A stretch of 8,412 nucleotides of DNA from Candidatus Aminicenantota bacterium (GTDB taxonomy: Bacteria; Acidobacteriota; Aminicenantia; UBA2199): contig JAUXFB010000038.1 in the NCBI GenBank assembly GCA_030620255.1, positions 1 to 8,412 on the forward strand. Reading direction: 5' to 3'. A program made the translations under genes and the position numbers. The notes under the pieces are model-generated. The model had not been told where the DNA came from. It was given only the letters and a program-made list of their open reading frames with translations, and ran no database searches. Below are positions 1 through 5,081 of the stretch, piece after piece; the first letter of the stretch is position 1; every line of letters begins with the position of its first letter.

Positions 1-1
1 A

Positions 2-145
2 GCATACTGGGCAATGGATGCTCTTCATAAGATCATATTTTTTAACAAAGAATTTGCAGACATATCTATTAATTTTATAGTACTCATTCTTTTTACTTTA
101 ACTTTTTCTCTTATATCATTTAAATTCTTCAAAATTAAAGAATAA
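2..145 (+). CDS. ABC-2 type transporter permease, C-terminal fragment
   Basis: This is an open frame entering from the left edge (frame 2) and ending in TAA at 143-145, giving 47 residues. It begins AYWAMDALHKIIF and is followed by a hydrophobic stretch (about residues 26-42, INFIVLILFTLTFSLISF) and a short basic tail ending FKIKE. A P-x-YWAM/I-(D/E)-(A/G) turn, one last transmembrane helix and a basic tail are typical of the C-terminus of ABC-2 family export permeases, the membrane half of drug, sodium or polysaccharide-type ABC exporters. The ATP-binding partner, if adjacent, lies outside the window. The purine permease starts 66 bases downstream on the same strand. Only a short tail is visible, so the family call is tentative and no substrate can be given. 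Confidence 0.55.
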   Translation, partial: AYWAMDALHKIIFFNKEFADISINFIVLILFTLTFSLISFKFFKIKE

Positions 146-152
146 AACTCTC

Positions 153-192
153 CTGTTTCTGTATTGAAAAATTAATATAATTTTTATAAGAT
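153..192 (+). promoter_or_regulatory. candidate promoter for the purine permease gene
   Basis: Two overlapping readings are possible. One is TTGAAA at 164-169, a 17-base gap and TAAGAT at 187-192, which would start transcription very close to the ribosome binding site. The other is a perfect TATAAT at 176-181 with only a weak -35 near 153-158. The 66-base gap after the ABC permease stop shows no terminator hairpin, so read-through from upstream is also possible. In such AT-rich DNA these matches are weak evidence. Confidence 0.3.
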
Positions 193-211
193 ATATTTAA
201 GGAAAGAATAA

Positions 212-1633
212 ATGAAAAATTTTATTCAAAAATATTTCAAATTTCAAGAAAACAATACAAATTTCAGGAAAGAAATTTCAGGGGGACTTGTTACTTTTCT
301 TACTATGTCTTATATCATTTTTGTACAACCAGGAGTTCTAAAGCAAGCTGGGATGGATTTCTCTTCAGTTATGATCGCAACATGCCTCTCTGCTGCTCTT
401 GCTTCGATTCTAATGGGAATTCTTGCAAACTATCCAATTGCTCTTGCTCCTGCAATGGGAGAAAACTATTTCTTTGCATTTACAGTTGTACTTATGTTAG
501 GAATTTCATGGCAGCAGGCTCTGGGAATAGTATTCATTTCAGGAGTTATATTTGTTATTCTAACTTTAATAAAGGTAAGAGAGAAATTTGTAAATTCAAT
601 ACCAGCGTCTCTGAAATTTTCAATCTCTGCAGGCATAGGTTTATTTATTGGATTTATCGGGTTATGTGATGCTGGAGTCATAATAAGAAATAATTCTCCA
701 TTAAATTCAATTGCATCTACAGAAAACCTTACCAAAGATTCTATCCTTGAAAAATTAAACACATTTCAATATTCAAGTAGTGCATTAAAGGTCGGTGATT
801 TTTCGAATCCTGCAACAATTGTTGCAATAATAGGTCTTTTTATTATTGCTTTTCTACTTGTAAAAAAGGTCAAAGGCGCAATTCTCTGGGGCATGATCCT
901 TACTTCTATTTTTGGATTAATCTTTAGTGTTATTAAATGGCAGGGTTTTATGTCCCCTCCCCCTTCAATAACACCTACTTTTCTAAAATTATCTTTTAAG
1001 GGTTTATTCACCATTGAGATCATTCCAATTATTATTGTTTTTTTCATAATGGATTTCTTTGATACAATAGGCACATTAATAGGTGTATCATCCAGGGCAG
1101 GATTACTAAAGGACAATAAACTACCCCGAGCATCAAAAGCATTAATGGCTGATGCTGTTGGCACTATTGGAGGGGCTTTACTAGGCACATCCACTGTTTC
1201 AAGTTATATTGAAAGTGCAGCAGGTGTTGAAGAGGGAAGTAAAACAGGATTCTCAGCAGTTATAACTGGATCTTTATTTATTCTCGCAATATTCTTCGCA
1301 CCACTTGTTAGCATGATAGGTGGAGGTTATGCATATTCTGCAGAGAACGGGATTTTCCTCTACCCTATAACAGCTCCTGTTTTAATAATTGTTGCAGTTT
1401 TAATGATGAGAGAGATTGTAAAGATAAAATGGGATGATTTTTCAGAAAGTATTCCAGCTGTTTTGACTTTTGTTGGCATACCATTAACCTACAGTATTGC
1501 TGATGGACTTGCTTTTGGTTTTATATCATATACTATAATAAAAACCATTTCAGGAAAGTTTAAAGATTTAAATATAATTCTTATCATCATTACAATTATC
1601 TTTCTAATCAGGTTCATTGTTATTAAATTTTGA
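212..1633 (+). CDS. NCS2-family purine (adenine/guanine/hypoxanthine) permease, AzgA/PbuG type
   Basis: This is a polytopic inner-membrane transporter that in this family takes up purine bases (adenine, guanine, hypoxanthine) by proton symport. The 473 residues match the usual AzgA-group length. Hallmarks in order are: ISGGLVTFLTMSYIIFVQP at 22-40; the family signature NYPIALAPAMGENYFFAF at 73-90; SAGIGLFIGFIGL at 139-151; the substrate-site helix DFFDTIGTLIGVSSRAGLL at 281-299; and MADAVGTIGGALLGTSTVSSYIE at 312-334, followed by ESAAGVEEGSKTG at 334-346. Numerous hydrophobic helices run to the end. AAGGAAAG at 199-206 is a good ribosome binding site for the ATG at 212. In place of the more familiar GMGLNA(Y/F)F the signature reads AMGENYFF, so it belongs to a variant subgroup and the exact base transported is uncertain. 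The last 35 bases of the gene are duplicated at 2092-2126. The family call is firm; the substrate is inferred. Confidence 0.93.
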   Translation: MKNFIQKYFKFQENNTNFRKEISGGLVTFLTMSYIIFVQPGVLKQAGMDFSSVMIATCLSAALASILMGILANYPIALAPAMGENYFFAFTVVLMLGISWQQALGIVFISGVIFVILTLIKVREKFVNSIPASLKFSISAGIGLFIGFIGLCDAGVIIRNNSPLNSIASTENLTKDSILEKLNTFQYSSSALKVGDFSNPATIVAIIGLFIIAFLLVKKVKGAILWGMILTSIFGLIFSVIKWQGFMSPPPSITPTFLKLSFKGLFTIEIIPIIIVFFIMDFFDTIGTLIGVSSRAGLLKDNKLPRASKALMADAVGTIGGALLGTSTVSSYIESAAGVEEGSKTGFSAVITGSLFILAIFFAPLVSMIGGGYAYSAENGIFLYPITAPVLIIVAVLMMREIVKIKWDDFSESIPAVLTFVGIPLTYSIADGLAFGFISYTIIKTISGKFKDLNIILIIITIIFLIRFIVIKF

Positions 1634-1921
1634 TTGATGAGTAACAAGTAAAAAGTAAAAAGGAAAAAGTGATGGGTGGATGAGTAGATGAGTGGATGAG
1701 TATATGTGTAGGATCTGGGATTTAGGATTTAGTAAAAAATATCAAGTAAAAACTCATGACTTGTTATTTTGACTCTTCGACACCTCAACATTTCGACTTA
1801 GGCTTAAACTTAAGCTTAGACTCAAACTTAGACTTATAAAGGAAATACTATTTAACCATTAGTCTAATCAACTATTCAACCAAATCTCAGCTTTCAGCTT
1901 TTTTTTACCAAATCCCAGATC
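1634..1921. repeat. intergenic mosaic of 6-8 bp short tandem repeats
   Basis: I see no gene in these 288 bases; they are built from short degenerate arrays. An octamer (G/A)GATGAGT occurs three times at 1678-1701. A heptamer GGATTTA-type unit occurs three times at 1711-1731. A hexamer CTTARR-type unit occurs seven times at 1797-1838. A heptamer TYTCAGC occurs twice at 1885-1898. A-rich AAGTAAAAAG motifs lie near 1647-1668. A perfect 16-bp inverted repeat (1708-1723 with 1910-1925) brackets much of it. The region lies between the 3' ends of two convergent genes. No convincing intrinsic terminator (GC stem plus T tract) was found. Confidence 0.75.
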
Positions 1922-1925
1922 CTAC
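1708..1925. repeat. 16-bp inverted repeat pair bracketing about 190 bases
   Basis: Bases 1708-1723 (GTAGGATCTGGGATTT) are an exact reverse complement of 1910-1925. With a one-unit slip of the GGATTTA heptamer, the similarity continues inward (GATTTAGTAAAAAA near 1726-1739 against the complement of 1901-1913, one mismatch). The right arm overlaps the stop codon of the left small membrane-protein gene. The arms are members of the dispersed repeat vocabulary in opposite orientations rather than transposon ends: no transposase lies between them and no target-site duplication was seen. Confidence 0.7.
1893..1918. repeat. dispersed 26-bp repeat, copy A
   Basis: Bases 1893-1918 (TTCAG, C, eight T, ACCAAATCCCAG) are identical to 3900-3925 about 2 kb away. 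In both places the sequence lies just downstream of the 3' end of a minus-strand gene, is preceded by heptamer units ending in CAG, and is followed by an ATCCTACTTT motif. Confidence 0.8.
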
Positions 1926-2110
1926 TTTCTATCTCCTAAAGCATACACAGCCCTGACCAATGATGCACCAGAAGCAAACCCACAAACAAATAAACCAATA
2001 GCATCAACAAGCCTGGGTACATTTTTAAAATAAACTGCAATAGCAACACCTAAAAAAACAATACATATGCCTAAACTCCTTGCAAAAGCTCTCTTTCTAA
2101 TCAGGTTCAT
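1922..2110 (-). CDS. small two-helix membrane protein of unknown family, chimeric left copy
   Basis: This is a 62-residue frame whose last 52 residues match the right copy (2259-2441) except for one L/I change and the final K/S. Two hydrophobic helices are visible: about residues 13-28 (LGICIVFLGVAIAVYF) and about 34-57 (small-residue rich, with GFASGAS at 44-50). They are joined by a basic KNVPR turn. I do not recognise the family. The first residues (MNLIRKR) do not come from the same source as the right copy: the DNA from about 2097 rightward is a copy of the purine permease 3' end read antisense. No Shine-Dalgarno is present before the ATG (upstream reads AAAATTTTATAATA on the minus strand). 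It may therefore be poorly translated or a decaying duplicate, although the frame is intact and most differences from its twin in the core are silent. Confidence 0.5.
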   Translation of the reverse strand: MNLIRKRAFARSLGICIVFLGVAIAVYFKNVPRLVDAIGLFVCGFASGASLVRAVYALGDRK

Positions 2111-2126
2111 TATTATAAAATTTTGA
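2092..2126 (+). repeat. duplicated 3' end of the purine permease gene
   Basis: Bases 2092-2126 match 1599-1633, the last codons and stop of the purine permease, at 33 of 35 positions (differences at 2112 and 2117). This copy is joined directly to the 5' part of the left small membrane-protein gene. The joint falls in a short shared sequence: TCTTTCTAATCA in the permease and TCTTTTTAATCA at the start of the right small gene (2429-2440). It marks the boundary between two tandem units. Confidence 0.85.
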
Positions 2127-2258
2127 TTAAATAAGTAAATAGTTTTGAGTTTTAAGTTTTGAGTTGATGGATAGATGGGTAAATGAGTGAAGAGTTACAA
2201 GTAAAAAGAACAAAATCGTGGTCAGAGGTAAGAGGTTAGAGGCAAGAGGGTGGGACTC
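2127..2258. repeat. second repeat-mosaic spacer between the two small-gene copies
   Basis: These 132 bases occupy the position equivalent to 1634-1921 in the duplicated unit but align poorly with it. They hold GAGTTTTAAGTT/TTGAGTT words near 2145-2165 and a GATGGATAGATGGGTAAATGAGT run near 2165-2188 that recalls the octamer array of the left spacer. They also carry an ACAAGTAAAAAG motif near 2197 and a heptamer array (AGAGGTA, AGAGGTT, AGAGGCA, AGAGGGT) at 2224-2251. No gene, terminator or promoter could be supported here. Confidence 0.7.
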
Positions 2259-2441
2259 CTAACTCCTATCTCCTAAAGCATATACAGCCCTGACCAATGA
2301 TGCACCGGAAGCAAATCCGCAAACAAATAAACCAATAGCATCAACAAGCCTGGGTACATTTTTAAAATAAACTGCAATAGCAACACCTATAAAAACAATA
2401 CATATGCCTAAACTCCTTACAAAATCTCTCTTTTTAATCAT
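2259..2441 (-). CDS. small two-helix membrane protein of unknown family, right copy
   Basis: This 60-residue protein is basic at the N-terminus (MIKKRDFVRS). A helix at about 11-26 (LGICIVFIGVAIAVYF), a KNVPR turn at 27-31 and a second helix at about 34-55 with a small-residue run (CGFASGAS, 41-48) follow, and it ends ALGDRS. The positive N-terminus suggests N-in topology; this is inference. A perfect AGGAGG at 2448-2453 lies six bases before the ATG, so it is very likely translated. The family is not recognised. Against the left copy the core shows four silent changes and one L/I change, suggesting the protein sequence is under selection. The gene is divergent from the GNAT gene and probably has its own promoter at 2511-2539. 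Confidence 0.8.
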   Translation of the reverse strand: MIKKRDFVRSLGICIVFIGVAIAVYFKNVPRLVDAIGLFVCGFASGASLVRAVYALGDRS

Positions 2442-2447
2442 TAAAAT

Positions 2448-2453
2448 CCTCCT
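2448..2453 (-). promoter_or_regulatory. strong ribosome binding site of the right small gene
   Basis: AAAAAGGAGG on the minus strand gives a full AGGAGG six bases upstream of the ATG at 2441. The left copy lost this element because its upstream DNA was replaced by the duplicated permease tail. Confidence 0.85.
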
Positions 2454-2507
2454 TTTTATTTTTTAGATAAAAAATATTTCCAATATATGAATTAAACTTG
2501 ATTATAT

Positions 2508-2536
2508 TTGAATTTACCATAAATAAAATATAATAT
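2508..2536 (+). promoter_or_regulatory. candidate promoter for the GNAT-like gene
   Basis: TTGAAT at 2508-2513 is separated by 17 bases from TAATAT at 2531-2536; an exact TATAAT at 2529-2534 is also present, but with a 15-base gap. The implied leader is about 120 bases. The region is extremely AT-rich, so this is a weak call. It overlaps a minus-strand candidate promoter. Confidence 0.3.
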
Positions 2537-2539
2537 CAA
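2511..2539 (-). promoter_or_regulatory. candidate promoter for the right small membrane-protein gene
   Basis: On the minus strand, TTGATA (2534-2539) is followed after 17 bases by TAAATT (2511-2516), preceded by TGG, which makes an extended -10 form. The predicted start near 2504 leaves a leader of roughly 60 bases before the AGGAGG-led gene. A perfect TATAAT at 2501-2506 is an alternative -10 but lacks a matching -35. Confidence 0.35.
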
Positions 2540-2653
2540 TTACTATTTGCATTAAGTAAATTATAAACAACAGAGGTTATGAAAAAATAAAGAAAATTAT
2601 TTTTATGTAAAAAATTGAAAATCTATGATTCTTTATTATATAATAATCCAGAT

Positions 2654-2658
2654 GAGGT
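2654..2658 (+). promoter_or_regulatory. ribosome binding site that selects the ATG at 2663
   Basis: GAGGT at 2654-2658 lies four bases before the ATG at 2663. The longer in-frame start, a TTG at 2615, has no purine-rich site at the right distance. Confidence 0.6.
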
Positions 2659-2662
2659 AAAA

Positions 2663-3793
2663 ATGAATATTGAAGTAAGAACAGTTAAAACAAAAAAAGA
2701 TTTAAAAAAATTTATTAAACTTCCTTTTGAAATTTATAAAGAGAGTTCCAACTGGATTCCTCTTTTAATTATGGATGAATATGAAATTTTTAATAAAAAG
2801 AAAAACCCAGCTTATGAACAATCTGACTCACAATTATTTCTTGCATATAAAGATGGAAAACCTGCAGGCCGTATTGTTGGTATCATCAGCCATATTGCCA
2901 ACGAGAAATATAAATCTCAAAATATCAGGTTTGGTTGGTTTGAAGCAATTAATGATTTTGAGGTTTGTTCCGCACTTTTTAATGCAGTTGAAAATTGGGG
3001 TAAAAGAAATGGCATGAAAACTCTGACAGGACCACTTGGTTTTACTGACTTGGATCCAGAAGGAATGATGGTCGAAGGATTTGACGATGTACCCACTATT
3101 GCCTCTAATTACAATCACTCCTATTATCACACGTTTCTTGAAAAGTATGGATTTCAAAAAGAGATTGACTATATTGAATTTAAAGCTAAAATTCCCTCTG
3201 AAGAACAAATACCAGAAAAACTCTTGCGTCTTGCTGACAGAATTAAAGAAAGAGGTAATCTAAAGGTTTTGGAATTTAAAAAAAAGAAAGATGTTACAAA
3301 AAGGGCTATGGAATTATTTTATTTGCTGGATGAAGCTTTTGACGAAATTTACGGCTCTGTGCCTCTTACTGACAAACAGATCCAATATTATGTAAAAAAA
3401 TATATTCCTTATGTACACAAGGATATATTAAAGGCTGTTGTTAATGAAAAAGATGAGATGGTTGGTTTCATGATTGCTATGCCCAGCCTGACAAAAGGTT
3501 TCCAGAAAGCAAAGGGCAAACTACTTCCTTTTGGCTGGTATCATTTATTAAAAGCTTTAAAAACTTACAATGTTCTTGATTTTTATCTAGCAGGAGTTAA
3601 AAAGAAATATCGGGGTATGGGGGTTGATCTGTTAATGGTTATAGAGGTTGCTAAATCTGCTCATAAAATGGGATTTAAGTACTCTGAGTCAAATCTTGAA
3701 TTAGAGACAAACACTAAAATTCACGGACTCTGGAAATACTTTAATCCCACACAACATAAGAGAAGAAGGATTTTCAAAAAAGAAATTAATTAA
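2663..3793 (+). CDS. GNAT-fold acyltransferase-like protein, function unknown
   Basis: This is a 376-residue soluble protein beginning MNIEVRTVKTKKDLKKFIKLP. The frame is open further upstream to a TTG at 2615, but the ATG at 2663 has a ribosome binding site and fits the family, which opens with an I-x-V-(R/K)-x-(V/I) strand and a basic helix. Features, numbered from this ATG: LFLAYKDGKPAGRIVGI at 58-74, the strand pair typical of an N-acetyltransferase fold; GPLGFTDLDPEGMMVEGF at 123-140, with NYNHSYYH at 149-156 just after; and a second GNAT-like half with YRGMGVDLLMVIE at 316-328, resembling the (R/Q)xxGx(G/A) acetyl-CoA loop, then SNLELETNTKIHGLWKYFN at 343-361. I recall similar uncharacterised proteins annotated as GNAT-family or hypothetical. 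The substrate is unknown. Neighbours give no functional hint: it is divergent from the small membrane protein and convergent with holA. Confidence 0.82.
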   Translation: MNIEVRTVKTKKDLKKFIKLPFEIYKESSNWIPLLIMDEYEIFNKKKNPAYEQSDSQLFLAYKDGKPAGRIVGIISHIANEKYKSQNIRFGWFEAINDFEVCSALFNAVENWGKRNGMKTLTGPLGFTDLDPEGMMVEGFDDVPTIASNYNHSYYHTFLEKYGFQKEIDYIEFKAKIPSEEQIPEKLLRLADRIKERGNLKVLEFKKKKDVTKRAMELFYLLDEAFDEIYGSVPLTDKQIQYYVKKYIPYVHKDILKAVVNEKDEMVGFMIAMPSLTKGFQKAKGKLLPFGWYHLLKALKTYNVLDFYLAGVKKKYRGMGVDLLMVIEVAKSAHKMGFKYSESNLELETNTKIHGLWKYFNPTQHKRRRIFKKEIN

Positions 3794-3970
3794 CTAAAAT
3801 AGTTATGAGTTTTAAGTTAAAAAGTTGAAGTGTTGAAACGTTGAAATGTCAAAACAAGATAGAGATATTTATTCTAACTCCTGTTTACTGCATTCAGTAT
3901 TCAGCTTTTTTTTACCAAATCCCAGTCCCCAAATCCCATATCCTACTTTTTACTTTTGCCTTTTTACTTT
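3794..3970. repeat. repeat-mosaic intergenic region between convergent genes
   Basis: No gene is seen. The same vocabulary as 1634-2258 recurs: ATAGTTATGAGTTTTAAGTT near 3799-3818 (compare 2139-2157); an octamer array GTTGAAGT, GTTGAAAC, GTTGAAAT, GTCAAAAC at 3824-3855; heptamers CATTCAG/TATTCAG at 3891-3904; an AAATCCC-type heptamer array at 3917-3944; and TTTTTACTTT repeats at about 3945-3970. The octamer array resembles the reverse complement of 1771-1800, so modules occur in both orientations. Confidence 0.75.
3900..3925. repeat. dispersed 26-bp repeat, copy B
   Basis: This is identical to 1893-1918. It is followed by additional AAATCCC-type heptamer units before the shared ATCCTACTTT motif, so the two copies differ by insertion of about two heptamers at 3924-3937. 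Confidence 0.8.
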
Positions 3971-3990
3971 GGGTTTGATAAATCAAGCCC
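3971..3990. other. hairpin next to the holA stop codon
   Basis: GGGTTTGA / TCAAGCCC can form an eight-pair stem (one G-T pair) with loop TAAA, eight bases beyond the holA stop. A T tract precedes it on the plus strand and none follows on either strand, so it is not a canonical intrinsic terminator. It might still act as a 3' end stabiliser for the convergent transcripts. Confidence 0.35.
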
Positions 3991-3998
3991 CTACTTAT

Positions 3999-5081
3999 CT
4001 AAGACTTATTTAGCAATTTAATTCTAAAAATAAAACTCTGTAAAGATACTTGTACAAAATCTTCACTACATGTTTTTGACTCATAATCCAATCTATAAAT
4101 TATTTCAAGTATTTGTTGCAGTCTTTTTTCAGAAAAATTTCTAACTGAATTAATAAATTTATCAAGAAAATAAGTAGGCTGGTTTAATACCCTACCAATA
4201 TCACTTACAGGAAAATTATGTTTTAATAGAAACTTTGCAGTATATATCTTATTGTAATGTGTTACTAATGTTCCTATTACAAAAGCTGGTTTTATACCAT
4301 TAATAAAAAGATATTTTAAAGTTTTAAGATATTTTACTGCATCCTCTTTCTCTATAGCTTCAGTCAAATCCCAAATTGAATGAGACTCAACTCCATATAA
4401 AATTGTTTCTACATCCCCTGAATCAATCTTTTTTTCTTCTCCTGCCATTATTTCAAATATAGACATTTCATTTATTATTGAAATTAAGTCATCTCCCTTC
4501 ATTTCAACTATCTTTTCAAAAGCACCCTGAGAAATTGAAACGCCTTTTTCTTTCAAAGTATTTTTCATATAATCACTAACCTCTCCTTGAAAAATTCTGT
4601 CAAGATTAACAAAAATCGTATAAGAAGAATTGAGTTCTGCTAAAAAATCAGTGATTTTCCCATTTTTCCTTTTTATTAATTGTTTGTAATCATCTTTTAA
4701 TAAATCCAATGAAATATAAACAATCAAAATAGTATTCATATTAGGTTTATCCAAATATTTTTTCAATATCTTTTTATCCATTCTATTTAATTTCAGATTT
4801 TTTACATCCCTTATAACTGCAATAACAATTTTCCTTGATTGAATAAAAAAACTTGAACTATTTGCATCATTAATTATATCCTGCCAGATACTCTCTTTAC
4901 CAGGTTCAAAATAATGCCGTCTATAATTAAAATCATTTTTCTGTTCAATGAAATTTTCAACAAAAGAATTGATAACTCTTTCGCCCAGAGATTCATTAAA
5001 TCCATAAATAACATTAAATGGGAAACTCTCTTTTTTTTCTTTTATTCTCTTTAAAAAATTAAAAAAAGTGATCTCTTTCAT
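3999..5081 (-). CDS. holA: DNA polymerase III delta subunit
   Basis: HolA is the clamp-loader subunit that opens the beta sliding clamp in the gamma/tau complex during chromosome replication (family knowledge). The 360 residues are close to the usual length of about 340. The N-terminal AAA+-like domain opens with PFNVIYGFNESLGERVINSF (21-40), matching the family's YxxYGxE-type start without an ATP-binding P-loop, as expected for delta. SSSFFIQSRKIVIAV at 75-89 fits the conserved (S)xPxFxxxrlvvv strand, and GDDLISIINEMSIFEIM at 196-212 fits the gnDlrxlxnElxKL helix. The C-terminal collar helices follow, with SIWDLTEAIEKEDAVKYL at 235-252 and LFINGIKPAFVIGTL at 258-272. The ATG shares one base with the lptE stop (TAATG), and no clear Shine-Dalgarno is visible, so translation is probably coupled. 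It is the last gene of the leuS-lptE-holA operon in this window. Confidence 0.9.
   Translation of the reverse strand: MKEITFFNFLKRIKEKKESFPFNVIYGFNESLGERVINSFVENFIEQKNDFNYRRHYFEPGKESIWQDIINDANSSSFFIQSRKIVIAVIRDVKNLKLNRMDKKILKKYLDKPNMNTILIVYISLDLLKDDYKQLIKRKNGKITDFLAELNSSYTIFVNLDRIFQGEVSDYMKNTLKEKGVSISQGAFEKIVEMKGDDLISIINEMSIFEIMAGEEKKIDSGDVETILYGVESHSIWDLTEAIEKEDAVKYLKTLKYLFINGIKPAFVIGTLVTHYNKIYTAKFLLKHNFPVSDIGRVLNQPTYFLDKFINSVRNFSEKRLQQILEIIYRLDYESKTCSEDFVQVSLQSFIFRIKLLNKS

Noticed and set aside
466..1194. Open frames of about 98 and 142 codons on the minus strand inside the purine permease gene
   Set aside because: They lie wholly antisense to a gene with strong family motifs and encode nothing recognisable; they are shadows.
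1634..1921. Possible CRISPR-like array or phage attachment site in the repeat-rich spacer
   Set aside because: Units are only 6-8 bases, contiguous and degenerate, with no unique spacers, cas genes, tRNA or integrase nearby.
1708..1925. Possible miniature transposable element bounded by the 16-bp inverted repeat
   Set aside because: No target-site duplication, and the arms are pieces of the dispersed heptamer vocabulary; the right arm lies in coding sequence.
2578..2589. ATG AAA AAA TAA mini-frame preceded by AGAGG upstream of the GNAT-like gene
   Set aside because: A three-codon frame in AT-rich DNA is easily chance; no attenuator structure was seen after it.
2834..3208. 124-codon minus-strand open frame inside the GNAT-like gene
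   Set aside because: Its residues mirror the plus-strand gene in antisense, there is no ribosome binding site, and no family resemblance.
3971..3990. Intrinsic terminator for holA or the GNAT-like gene
   Set aside because: The hairpin is plausible, but the T tract is on the wrong side for both strands.
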